Positions 22,457-32,759 of a stretch of DNA of 64,000 bases are shown in pieces. Location of the stretch: contig NC_068938.1 in assembly GCF_016801865.2 (NCBI RefSeq), forward strand, positions 72,811,021 to 72,875,020. Reading direction: 5' to 3'. Every line of letters begins with the position of its first letter. Within the stretch, counting starts at the first letter, position 1. Origin of the DNA: Culex pipiens pallens. Lineage: Eukaryota > Arthropoda > Insecta > Diptera > Culicidae. A model generated the notes under the pieces. The model ran no database searches and was not told the DNA's origin. It saw only the letters and a list, made by a program, of their open reading frames with translations. The translations under genes and the position numbers were made by a program.

Positions 22457-22575
22457 ACCTCGTTCGCACGGGCGAGTTATAGCCGGTTTTAACGAAATGG
22501 TTTTAAGTTAAAACCAAGTTAAAACCAACCCGTTCGCACGGGCACGAGAGGTTATAACGGTTTTAACTATTTTGA
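22457..22575. repeat. GC-rich duplicated motif CGTTCGCACGGGC
   Basis: CGTTCGCACGGGC followed by a GGTTTTAAC-ending block occurs twice in direct orientation (about 22459-22490 and 22533-22569). Between the copies lies a short palindrome, GGTTTTAAGTTAAAACC. Confidence 0.7.
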
Positions 22576-22624
22576 CAGATCATAGCAATCTGTGATTATT
22601 TTAGTGTTGTCATTTATTTTAATT

Positions 22625-23975
22625 TTTACGGTCGATACCGAGGGGCGCGACAATAGTAAGAAATTAAATTATTTAATTAATTAACGGCAGGAATTAAATA
22701 CATTAACGATTTTTTACGGTCAAAACAACACCACCTCTCCTTAAACTACATTGATTTGACAGTTTGACACCGCGCGTGTTTGTTGTTGTGTTTGGTCAAA
22801 AAATTGCGTCCTCGAAGAGCAGCTTGAACAGATAAGTGCCAGCGTGGCACAGGCAAACCGGAAAAGTTGCGCAGAGCCATTCCGGGCAGTGACCAGGACG
22901 TACTAGGAACGATATCGAAGCTGGCTCAGCCGGAAGCCGCAGAGCCATTCCGGGCAGTGACCAGGACGTACTAGGGACGATATCGAAGCTGTCCCTACCG
23001 TTGCCACCCTTATCACCGCTGAGTCTTTGACCTCCGTTAGTCCCGTGACGACTTCCATCACCGGTACTACCATGATCCCGGTGGAAAAGCAATCGCCGGT
23101 TGACGGTGATGAGGACTCTTCCCGGGAACGGAAAGTTGTGTATTTGTTCACGTCCTCGTCAAAGTCCTTAGCGATCGGCAACTTGGCATATTTATTCCAG
23201 ACACTTCAGGAAATTACCAACTCAACACGGTTCCACCGACGACCGTCGTCGGTTCCACAATTGATGCGATTCTTGTTGAAATAAATGAAACAACAGAGTT
23301 GAGTTATTTTATTTGTCTATTTTCAATAAAATCTACAAAAAAGTCACCGCCTAACGTAAGTGAAGGCCACTTCGAGTAACCAACCCTGATGGTCTCATAA
23401 TTATAATGGTCCAATTCCTCCTGGTTGCTCTTCCTTGACCCCTGATCTTGAACCTGCGAGCGTTAAAGTGGCCAGCTAGTTGAACCATTTGCCGGATTAA
23501 TCACTCCAGCATCCGAGCGTGAGTGGACAACAGAATTTCATTTCCTCCGGTGTCGACTTGTTGAAGGCATCGCTGTCACAAGCCACCACCAGCTGCAAAG
23601 AAATCTTGCTAGTGTCCGACGCAAGGCGCGTCCCAGGATCTCGTCATCGATGAAACCGCACTTTACCAGCTTTTTGATTTGCTGCTGGCCAATGTAATCA
23701 AAATCCGCCGGCTGCAACTTCTCCGCCTATGGCACTTTTGCATCGTCCTGCTCCAGAATTTCCTCCGCTTCTTTTTTATCCACCGTGACCAAGCGCGAAA
23801 CCAAAACAAACTTGACAGCCGAGCGCGCGAAAGAGACATAAAGCAAACCAATGTTTTCAAAGCAGGTGTGGCGCTGTCAAATGTCAAATGACATGAGGAA
23901 TTTAATTCCTTAATGTATTAAATAGCAAAAATTAATATATTAAGGCCTTTGTCACGCCCTCGGTCGATACGGATC
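22625..23975. mobile_element. Inverted-repeat-bounded segment carrying gene-like debris
   Basis: The left end (GGTCGATACCGAGGGGCGCG, then an AT block ending GGAATTAAATACATTAA) is complementary to the right end near 23880-23970 (CGCCCTCGGTCGATAC). Inside, 22857-22915 and 22938-22996 are a near-perfect direct duplication (CAGAGCCATTCCGGGCAGTG). The interior is GC-richer and codon-like on the minus strand, with broken frames. I could not identify the source gene. Confidence 0.5.
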
Positions 23976-24706
23976 AAGATCTTGTTGGGCTTTCTTTTCG
24001 GTAAGGGCCGGGCTTTTTTGGACAGTTTTCGCTTCCGGATTTGGGCAGGATGGCAGGTATTTGATATTAAATCTTCATAAGTTCGATTTGTTTAGAATAG
24101 GTTTATTTTACAGAATTGGGTACTAAAGCCCTATGTCAATTTTTATATACAACGGTAAAAAACACGATTAAATACAATTTCTGATCACTTTTTTTCATTT
24201 TAATGCAAATTTTTTTTTAGACAAGACAACATTTTTTCGATGGATCAACTAAGCTCCCCTTGGAACGAGCAGTCAAGTAGGAGCTTTTCTGTCAAGAAGG
24301 ACCGCGAGGTTAATTTTTCAAAATTGATTTAAAAATCCATTTTAAACTTTTTGTGGTCGTACAAAGGGTCATTGTACTCAGAAAAATAAGCTTTATCGCT
24401 GTAAATGATAATATCAGTAATCTAAGCTTCATTTTAGGACCCAATTCATTTTTGAGTGTCCCTAGATAACGTGACGGAACTGAGGCGATCTTTTCCAAAC
24501 AGCAATCAGCTAAATGGTAATACAGCTTTCAGTCCAGCCCGTATTAAAAGAAACGAGAAATTCAATTGTAGGCTTTTCTTTGCTAGACAGGTTCCTGCCA
24601 TTGTTTTTTTGGAGGAACTCTTTTCTGGAATCTATAAAGCTGCTTCCGGAAAACTACCTCTTCGGTGTTATCCACGGTCGCGCCTCGATGCTGAGGTCTG
24701 ACTTGA

Positions 24707-24985
24707 AGTTTCAAGGTGGCCCGTGGGCTGCTTACCTACGAAGGAGGAGAATCTCTGTTCCTGGGTATCGCGGAGTGTTGGACGAGTCCTAATTACATGC
24801 TTGGCCTCAAGATAGACGACTTTTTGAAAGATCACCTGAAGATCCAGGTGTTCAAGCTGGAACAGGAAAAGTTCACACCCGCGTATTGATCAGTCTGCGA
24901 CACATCTGTGTCTGGAAGTAGATCAAGTAGATCGTTCAACTCGCTTTCGGCAATGGCCGACCGAGTCGCGTCAAGAGATCAGCAC
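24707..24985 (+). pseudogene. RpS9: Ribosomal protein S9 pseudogene (decayed)
   Basis: Small-subunit ribosomal protein S9 homology is visible across shifted frames. It runs through LTYEGGESLF (cf. LTLEEKDEKRLF), GVLDES, MLGLKIDDFLKDHLKIQVFK, RVLISLRHICVWK and NGRPSRVKR, in the same order as the functional protein. Frameshifts and stops (TGA near 24887, TAG near 24919) rule out function. There are no introns, so a processed copy is likely, but no poly(A) tail or target duplication was seen. Confidence 0.75.
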
Positions 24986-25267
24986 TAACGTAAAAGGGCG
25001 TCGATTAAGTCGATTAAACATTTCCTTTCCCTCTTCCCCCCGTCCCTAACCCTCCCTCTCCTCTCCCACTTTAGTTTTAATTCTGATACACATCCAATAC
25101 AGTTATTTCTTCCCGAACATCTTGGAAATTAGCCACTCGCCTGGGCCAACGTTGCTCCCGGCCTTGATGCGCCCATGTTCTTTCTATTGCAGTGTTGACT
25201 TTGGTCTTGGAGGACGAAACGTACATTTCCAAGGAAAAACTTCCTTCGGGCGATAAGTATGTACTTG

Positions 25268-25618
25268 CTATGCGTCCACTTTCCCGGATCGATGATTGTC
25301 ATAGGCACTAACGTGAAGATTCTCCTGACCCGTCGTTGCGAACGATAGACAGCACACGTTCTTCAGCGTGATTGTTGGTTTCAACAAGATTGAAAGGTCC
25401 TTGTAGGTATCGAAATCCCCATTTGATTGAGGGTGGTACGGAGTAGTGTGAAGATAAACGGTCGTGATACAGGTGACTTTGGCGAAGTATTGATGATGGT
25501 CATCATCGATGATCGATGTCTCGCTGTGGCAGAAGTGACAGTTAATTTGGCCAATCATGTGCCCATTAGATTTTGGATACCATAGCAGACAGGCACTCGT
25601 TTGGGCCTGTGATGCCAA
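25268..25618 (-). pseudogene. Minus-strand coding-like fragment, possibly Ty3/gypsy integrase remnant
   Basis: An open stretch of 116 codons contains LHTTPYHPQSNGD, which resembles the TPYHPQSNG signature of Ty3/gypsy integrases, with an acidic IIDDD about 22 residues before it. The flanking residues match the family poorly and no other pol domain is adjacent. A chance match or a host-gene fragment is possible. The surrounding 25.0-25.9 kb has no other identifiable gene. Confidence 0.3.
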
Positions 25619-25904
25619 GGGTGGTCAGAATTCCGACAAGATTACGGTAGATTTCTCCGATCGTTGATTACCCTGAGGGATTATTTTCTTTCAATTATAT
25701 TTATCAATATTAGTTACCGAAGCACGTGATCATCCGGAATGTCGGACAGCACCTGGTCACTGACCACCTGGTGTATGCGAGAACGTCGACAAGCCCGTAG
25801 GAAACCACAGCCACGATTTTCGAGCTAAGGGCGCCTGCAGGGGAAATTCAGCTTTGGTTGGTCGTCTGCCCGAGAAAAGTAATTTACGGTCACTCCACAG
25901 GGGT

Positions 25905-26138
25905 AAAAACTAAAAACTAAAAACTAAAAACTAAAAATTAAAAATTAAAAACTAAAAACTAAAAATTAAAAATTAAAAACTAAAAACTAAAAACTAAAAA
26001 CTAAAAACTAAAAACTAAAAACTAAAAATTAAAAATTAAAAACTAAAAACTAAAAATTAAAAATTAAAAACTAAAAACTAAAAACTAAAAACTAAAAACT
26101 AAAAACTAAAAACTAAAAACTAAAAACTAAAAACTAAA
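25905..26138. repeat. 7-bp satellite, ACTAAAA / ATTAAAA units
   Basis: About 33 head-to-tail heptamers, with ATTAAAA variants occurring in pairs. It passes directly into the next array at about 26139. Confidence 0.95.
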
Positions 26139-26438
26139 AACTTTAAACTTTAAACTTTAAACTTTAAACTTTAAACTTTAAACTTTAAACTTTAAACTTT
26201 AAACTTTAAACTTTAAACTTTAAACTTTAAACTTTAAACTTTAAACTTTAAACTTTAAACTTTAAACTTTAAACTTTAAACTTTAAACTTTAAACTTTAA
26301 ACTTTAAACTTTAAACTTTAAACTTTAAACTTTAAACTTTAAACTTTAAACTTTAAACTTTAAACTTTAAACTTTAAACTTTAAACTTTAAACTTTAAAC
26401 TTTAAACTTTAAACTTTAAACTTTAAACTTTAAACTTT
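26139..26438. repeat. 7-bp satellite, CTTTAAA units (first block)
   Basis: About 43 near-identical CTTTAAA heptamers. The period is unchanged from the preceding ACTAAAA block. Confidence 0.97.
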
Positions 26439-27268
26439 ATCTAATCTAATCGAACACAAGCGCAGCCAGTCCGAAGAAAGCATCCTGGAAGAACTTGTGG
26501 TAAGATTACGCCTCAAGTCCTTTCTTGTCAATATTAATGATTACAGTAGATACGAGTTACCCCGAAAATGTAGAGCAAAAATTAAAGCGGCCAGGCCTAC
26601 TGCGTTGCATTAACCGCAGAGACAGATTCTGTGAACGGATCACATTTCACAGAATCATCAGGGGAGGAAGGATGCGTGGACATACCGTACCAAACGCTCC
26701 GAATCAGTTGTGGTGTGTTGTGTTAGTGTAAAGTTGGCAGATAATAATATTTAGAGACGGGGGGGGGGGATTCTTCAACTCCAGGCAGCTGGCAACCGTT
26801 TCCGTATTTTTATATTCTCCGTCACATCCAGATGGGCGAAAAACTCTTCCACGATGACGATGGTCGTCGAAATCATGTGCGCCACGAAACCAACCTTGGG
26901 CTTGTTCCTTGTTCAGCGTCTGGTCGCGGGTCCACCGTCCGGATCTTCGGCCACGAGCAGCAGCTTGCAACGCGCACCCTTGAAGCAATCTCGAGCACCG
27001 GTTAGTAGTGCGGACAAATCCGGTACATAACCCATCGTGGCCTTCATGGCGTTCATCGTGCCAGTGCTTCTTCCAGGATCCAAAATCGAGCTTCTTATAA
27101 ATCCACAGGAACCACCGTCGCGACTGCCGAAACCACTGGATTAATCCAAAAATCCGCGTTGATTCAAATACTTCTGAAAACTTTTTTCTAAAAACTGATC
27201 GTAGAGAAAAAAAAAACGACAGCAGAAAAAACACGTCTGCCCGCACGCCCGGCTTACTGCGATCTCCC
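26439..27268. other. 830-bp non-satellite segment between two CTTTAAA arrays
   Basis: Both sides abut CTTTAAA arrays. The minus strand at 26770-27060 has codon-like composition (for example a segment reading MGYVPDLSALLTGARDCFKG and another reading EEFFAHLDVTENIKIRKRLP) with a stop and frame change between. I do not recognise the source. It is best regarded as a decayed gene fragment. Confidence 0.45.
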
Positions 27269-27459
27269 TAAACTTTAAACTTTAAACTTTAAACTTTAAA
27301 CTTTAAACTTTAAACTTTAAACTTTAAACTTTAAACTTTAAACTTTAAACTTTAAACTTTAAACTTTAAACTTTAAACTTTAAACTTTAAACTTTAAACT
27401 TTAAACTTTAAACTTTAAACTTTAAACTTTAAACTTTAAACTTTAAACTTTAAACTTAA
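27269..27459. repeat. 7-bp satellite, CTTTAAA units (second block)
   Basis: About 27 CTTTAAA units with the same orientation and sequence as 26139-26438. Confidence 0.97.
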
Positions 27460-27692
27460 AATAATGGAGCACTTCCATTCGAGCAGTTTTTGCTTTTTTC
27501 TGCAATGTTTTTCTTATAGCGTATGCACTTCGGAAGGAATCGGTCAAGAAAAATTTCAAATGAGCAGCAGCGGCAGCGAAAGCAAGCCAGAGAGGGTGAA
27601 GAAAAGTCCCAAGAAAACTCTCCCTCTCCTTTGTTCTGCTGTTCGTAAAGCTGTTTCTTGACCCCTTTCCTTCCGATCTCCTTACTAGCCTT
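27460..27692. other. Short spacer with MITE-like start
   Basis: ATGGAGCACTTCCATTCGAG at 27465 recurs at 35187 and, diverged, at 36896 and 1679. The rest shows no identifiable gene. Confidence 0.5.
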
Positions 27693-28844
27693 AGAGCAAC
27701 CTTACCAGCGTGAGTATTAGGCCGGTTTTAGGGTTTTGTAACGCGTGTTAGTAACTTTGCTCCCACACCGGTCGTTGCTAAATGGGTTGCTAAACTAAAA
27801 CGTAACGCGTCGGTTGGGAGCAAGTTACCAAATCTAGCAACGCGCTAGCAACGCAACTAAAACTTGGAACTGTCAAAGTTCAAAACAAAGCAGGTTCAGT
27901 TTTTATGTTCAAATGTTGTTTATGTGTTTTTTTTCGTCTTTTGTCGGTCGAAGTGACCAATCCGCGCAAAAATTATGAAGGGGTGGATTGCGGCAATAGA
28001 AAATCCGGTATGTATCGTGAAAAATGGCCTGGATTCCGGGTTTACTGGCCACGGAACCGGCTACTGAAGGATTGCTCATGAGAATGGTTTTCCCAGTTTT
28101 CTGAATACTCGGACAGCATCCTTCCTCTAGCGCAGAAAACTCCTTCCGGATGGTCACGGAGCAGGCAAAAAAATCCGGCAGCATCATCTCATGCGCAGGG
28201 AACTCCTTCCGGATGATGTTTGCTGGTTTCGTAACCATGCGGAACGAGTTCCCTGCGCAAGAGGGAGGATGCTGTTTGGACTTCCGATAGTCAGAGCAGG
28301 CAAAAACATCCGGAAGGAGTTCCCTTTACATCAGAGAGGATGCTTCTTGGCTTTCTGAAAGTTTTTGCTGGTTCCCACATAAGGTATTGGGGTCCTTTTC
28401 GACCCCAAACTTTAAAAAATCGTCATAAATCCAGTTTTTGACCAATTCTGGTTCTTTTGGTCACAAATGAAAGCTTAAGATGTCCCCTTTTCGAAACCGA
28501 CATAGAAAACCGGATTTGGACACCGGTGGCCACGGGAATCGGCTACAACCGAAAAAAGACCTTTTTGAGACCCCAACTTTGACGACCTGTATCTCCGGCA
28601 AATTTCAACCAATCAGGATGCTCCGGGTTGCATTAAACAGGTATTTACCTGTACTTTGACCACAAATATTAGTATCAGGGCCAGGTGACCTACCGGTTCC
28701 GGAAATCCGGAACATCCGAAAAGTTCATGTTTTAATGTTTTACACATTTATGTGATACAAATACTCTCACAATGGTTGAAATTGATCCATAAAACTTACT
28801 AAAAATACAATACACGATTGCCAGAACCACTCTGGAGTGTTAGT

Positions 28845-29845
28845 GGCCACTTCCGGGTATCCTGGAACCGGTTCCCGGGTACCCGATGAACGGCCAACTT
28901 GACTTTTTTAGTGAAAACCCATCATGTTGCACTTCAAACTCCATGAAATTGAAAGATATGTCCATCTTTGGTAATGCCGCTATTAGCTGAGCCATCCTGG
29001 CCAATCTGGAACCGGTTACCGGTGGCCCCTTGGGGACACTTCCGGAATATGAGAGAAACCCTATCATCCGATATATCAAACTTCATGAAATTGATAGATA
29101 TGTCAATCTACGGTTATGCCGTTGTTCACTGACCCATTCTGGCCATTCTGTAACCAGTTACCGGTGGCCCCTTGGGTACACTCCTGGAATATGAAAGTAA
29201 CCCTACCATCCGACATATCAAACTTCATGAAATTGAAAGATATGTCAATCTACGGTCATGCCGTTGTTCACTGACCCATTCTGGCCAATCTGGAACAGGT
29301 TACCGGTGGCCCCTTGGGGACCCTTCCGGAATATGAGAGAAATCCTATCATCCGACATATCAAACTTCATGAAATTGATAGATATGTCAATCTACGGTCA
29401 TGCCGTTGTTCACTGACCCATTCTGGCCATTCTGTAACCAGTTACCGGTGGCCCCTTGGGTACACTCCTGGAATATGAAAGTAACCCTACCATCCGACAT
29501 ATCAAACTTCATGAAATTGAAAGATTTGTCAATCTACGGTCTTGCCGATGTTCGCTGACCCATTTTGGCCAATCTGGAACAGGTTACTGGTGGCCCCTTG
29601 GGGACACTCTCGGAATATGAAAGAAACCCCATTATCCGACATATCAAACATCATGAAATTGATAGATATGCCAATCTTTGGTCATGCCGTTGATCGCTGA
29701 CCAATCTTGGCCAATCCTGAACCGGTTACCAGTGGCCCCTTTGGGACAATCCCGGAATATGAGAGAAATCCTATCATCCGACATATCAAACTTCATGAAA
29801 TTGAAGGATGCAGGCACCTAGCTAGGGGGGTGGGCTTCGGGCAAA
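28845..29845. repeat. 142-bp tandem repeat, direct block (about 7 units)
   Basis: The marker TGTCAATCTACGGT (or variant) occurs at 28960, 29101, 29243, 29385, 29527 and 29669, a period of 141-142 bp. Units also share GGTGGCCCCTTGGGGACACT and CATATCAAACTTCATGAAAT. Confidence 0.95.
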
Positions 29846-29924
29846 CCCCCCCCCCCCTGAAACTTCATGAAATTCATAGATATTTCTACCAACGGTCAGC
29901 GATCAATTGCATAACCGTAGATTA

Positions 29925-30245
29925 AGGTAGTTTTCAATTTCATGAAGTTTGATATGTTGGATGATAGGATTTCTCTCATATTCCGGAAGTGTCCCCAAGG
30001 GGTCACCAGTAACCTGTTCCAGATTGGCCAGAATGGGTCAGTGAACAACGGCATGACCGTAGATTGACATATCTTTCAATTTCATGAAGTTTGATATGTC
30101 GGATTATAGGATTTCTCTCATATTCCGGAAGTGTCCCCAAGGGGCCACCGGTAACCGGTTCCAGATTGGCCAGAATGGGTCAGCAAACATCGGCATGACC
30201 GTAGATTTACATATCTTTCAATTCCATAAAGTTTAATATCCAACA
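29925..30245. repeat. 142-bp tandem repeat, inverted block (about 2 units)
   Basis: The reverse complement of the same unit; AGATTGGCCAGAATGGGTCA occurs at 30021 and 30163, again 142 bp apart. A C-run at 29849-29858 sits near the turning point. Confidence 0.93.
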
Positions 30246-30618
30246 TGACAAGGTTTCATAAAAATAATCAAGTTGGCCATTTTTCTGGTATTCGTTTCCA
30301 TGTTAACTGGCCATTTGGCCAATAAGCATGGTGATTCTGGAAGGCGTCTTCTGTTTTTGTAGTATGTTTTTTGTTTCAATAAAAAAATATAATATAATGG
30401 TGAAACCTTTTATGTTTTCTTAAAAAAATGATGTCGAATCATTTTCATGAAACTGCCATACACAATAGTTCAGCAACCACCGGTAAGGTTGCCGGGTAGT
30501 AATTTGCTAACCCAATTTAGCAACGACCGGTGTGGGACCGGGTGACTAAACTAAAATAGAAGCGTTACGGGTTAATAAAATAGCAACAATTTCCGCAACG
30601 CACCGGTAATGATGCTCT

Positions 30619-30962
30619 TATAGAGTAATCTACGTACGTATGTATTGCGTGTAGGGGAAATTCTCGTATGTTTGGCAGCTCTTAACTCCATCCAATTTGC
30701 TGATTTTCACTATTTGAACAACTAATTTTGCAAAACTTTTGATAGAAACTTGCTTACTCACTTCTTATTAAGCTATTTATCACTCGATTTCAGTTGAAAA
30801 CACTTTTAATTAGCTTTAATTGAATGTCAAAGTTCTGACCTGCCAACATTAGAGGCATGCTGTTCCCCTACGTACACGAAAATAAAGTGATGTTAAATTT
30901 TGTTAGGCATCATAATCAAATGGTGCGCTAGTGTTTGTACGCGAAACGTCATAAATCTCTAT
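30619..30962. mobile_element. MITE 'TAGAGTTATCTA' family, interrupted by a second MITE
   Basis: The left part (TATAGAGTAATCTACGTACG to ...GCGTGTA) and right part (TACGTACACGAAAAT... to CTCTATAG) join to match intact copies at 43274-43398 and 30961-31082. The interruption is 30654-30868. Confidence 0.8.
30654..30868. mobile_element. MITE with GGGGAA ends and TA duplication, nested
   Basis: GGGGAA / TTCCCC ends are flanked by TA on both sides (30652-30653, 30869-30870). A further imperfect inverted block (GTTTGGCAG / CTGCCAAC-like) lies just inside. It is inserted in the GTGTACGTACAC core of the host MITE. Confidence 0.82.
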
Positions 30963-31082
30963 AGAGTTATTTACGTGCGCATGTATTGCGTGTACGTACA
31001 CGAAAAAAAGTGAGATTAAATTTTGTCCGGCCAGCAAAATCAAATGGTACGCGAAACGTCATAAAGCTCTATGGAGCGAACT
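30961..31082. mobile_element. MITE 'TAGAGTTATCTA' family, second copy
   Basis: It begins ATAGAGTTATTTACGTGCGC and shares GTGTACGTACACG and the GGCCAGCAAAA block with 43274-43398. It abuts the previous copy through CTCTATAGAG. Confidence 0.78.
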
Positions 31083-31174
31083 GTCAAAAACTGATCGATT
31101 GCGGGTGCTCCATTGGCGATGATGAGTTAAAATTTGGCACCCGCCGTCGAGCAGTTCTTGACAGTTCGCTCCAT
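31081..31174. mobile_element. 94-bp MITE, ATGGAGCGAACTGTC ends
   Basis: ATGGAGCGAACTGTCAA / TTGACAGTTCGCTCCAT with arms of about 37 bp. A related copy, with one arm diverged, is at 35186-35281. It shares its first two bases with the preceding MITE. Confidence 0.85.
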
Positions 31175-31635
31175 AAGAAATACATTGATGTCGAAAAACT
31201 TGAATTTGATGTTTAAAGTGAAAAGAAAATAAGATTTTTTTTGCTCATTTTTCCCACCGTGCAAAACTGCTCGAAACGCGGCGCTTCCAAAAGTGCAGCA
31301 AAGCGTCGCCTCTGATTTGAAACGTCAACACATTCAACACGCGCAAAACAAGTCAACCGAAACAGTTGAAAAGGGCGCAAGGGTCTGAGTTGTGTTTTTT
31401 TTTTGATTAAATATTTTCAAATTATTTTTAAGTTAAAATTCCAAGGAAATTTTGAATTTATAGCGAATTATAGCAATATTTTTTGAGATTTTTTTTCAAA
31501 ATATTTTTTTCATTCACCCCTTTCAAAAACTTGCGTTATTAGCAGTTGTCATTCCGCGAGTAGAAAAAAAAAATAAATAAATTCGCGCACTGCAGAGAAG
31601 TGGTGGTGGTGCGCTTTTCGATGTTGGCAAACTCA

Positions 31636-31760
31636 AGAGAGCTATCTAAGCCCGCTCTCACGCACACTAGCGCACCATTTGTTTTGCTGGCCGGTACAAA
31701 ATTTAACCTCACTTTTTTTCGTGTACGTACACGCAATACATACGCACGTAGATAACTCTA
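31636..31760. mobile_element. MITE 'TAGAGTTATCTA' family, inverted copy next to a candidate TSS
   Basis: Nearly identical over its length to 43274-43398 and inverted relative to 30961-31082. It ends GTAGATAACTCTA directly before the GC-richer candidate exon. Confidence 0.82.
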
Positions 31761-32759
31761 GTCTCGCGGTGCTTTCGAGTAGTTTAGTCACAGTCTTGGG
31801 CCCAGGTTTAGTCGGTGTGCGGCCGCGAGTTAGTACGGGGCGTAGAATCGGGCTCTTTTTTTTTGCGCGCAGTGGTGGTGTGTGTTTTCGAATACCTTCT
31901 CGTCCATTCTGTCAGAGGAAAAGTGTCAGTGTCAAACAGTGAGTGAGGAAAAAGACTTTGTGAGAATCGCGCATTTTGGACGGATTTTTATTTGGGTTGA
32001 TTTTTTTCTGATTGTTTTCGCAGGATTCGTTGTGTGTGGAGTGTGACAGGTTGCAAGAACCGGAAGTGGCAACCGACCAAAATAGTTCCGTCGTCGCTAG
32101 AGGAACAAGGAAGAGAATTACTCACTGTGGAGGAGGTGGGGCAGAAGTCAGAAGGAGGAAGTGATTTGCTGCAGTGAAGAGTTTCAGCTTTGGCTAAATA
32201 AGGAAGAATAATCGCGAGCGGGAGGAAATTGCGTTGCAAATCCGTTTGTGTCTGTCCCCGTGAAGGTGTGAATCGGCCTCGCTGGAAGAATTGGGTTCCC
32301 GAGAGTTGAAGAAAAGTGCAACAAACGCGACGACGACGTCGTTTTCATTCGTCTGTGTGTGTGGACGGCGAAGAGGTTCAGGTTTCTTTTTCTGGATATT
32401 TTTGTCCCCTCTCCGGCGGGAGTGCTTGTCTGTGTGTGTGTGTCGTTAGTGTCGTGTCGTGGCCCGTGTTGTGGTCTCTCCGCTAAGGAAAACAAAAAGA
32501 AAATAAGTCCAAAAAACCCCGCGAGCTGAACCTACTCTCTCTAGCCTGCTGACCAAGAAGGACGGAGGCCGCAAAGGGTCGGTTCTCGCACCAGCAGCAA
32601 CAGCATCATCACCAGGCTAAAAATAAGGAATGTAAAGCAAATTTGGAGCAGCCTGTTTTCGAGGGAAATAGAACCAAACGCACACAATCACAGACGAACG
32701 CACGCACGCACGAAGCTCGTGAGCGCGTTCTGACTTTCTGGCGGCGGTGGCAAATTATG
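31761..32759 (+). other. Candidate long 5'-UTR exon ending in ATG at a splice donor
   Basis: A kilobase of GC-richer, non-repetitive sequence with CpGs and GT/CAG tracts, unlike its AT-rich surroundings. It ends AAATTATG then GTAAGTGTG, a near-ideal donor at 32760, with an ATG at 32757-32759 as the possible translation start. No long frame is open upstream, as expected for a 5' UTR. The next exon would lie beyond the window, which makes 32760-64000 a long first intron. This is inference; an unrelated CpG-rich element cannot be excluded. Confidence 0.45.

Larger units (their letters stand above)
27693..30618. mobile_element. 2.9-kb foldback element with tandem-repeat arms
   Basis: The ends are inverted: AGAGCAACCTTACC at the left against GGTAATGATGCTCT at the right, and further in a shared block around CCCACACCGGTCGTTGCTAA (left, near 27761) with its complement (right, near 30520). 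The interior is mainly 142-bp tandem units, direct on the left and inverted on the right. No transposase is seen. Confidence 0.75.

Noticed and set aside
25196..25275. Mariner-like transposase fragment (LVLEDETYISKEKLP)
   Set aside because: Only a vague likeness over about 15 residues, no D,D motif spacing and no TIRs nearby.
26139..26438. Telomere-type repeat
   Set aside because: CTTTAAA is not a TTAGG-type motif, the array lies among intact genes, and Diptera lack simple telomeric heptamers.
28845..29845. CRISPR-like array because of its regular spacing
   Set aside because: Whole 142-bp units repeat without short repeats separated by unique spacers; the context is eukaryotic.
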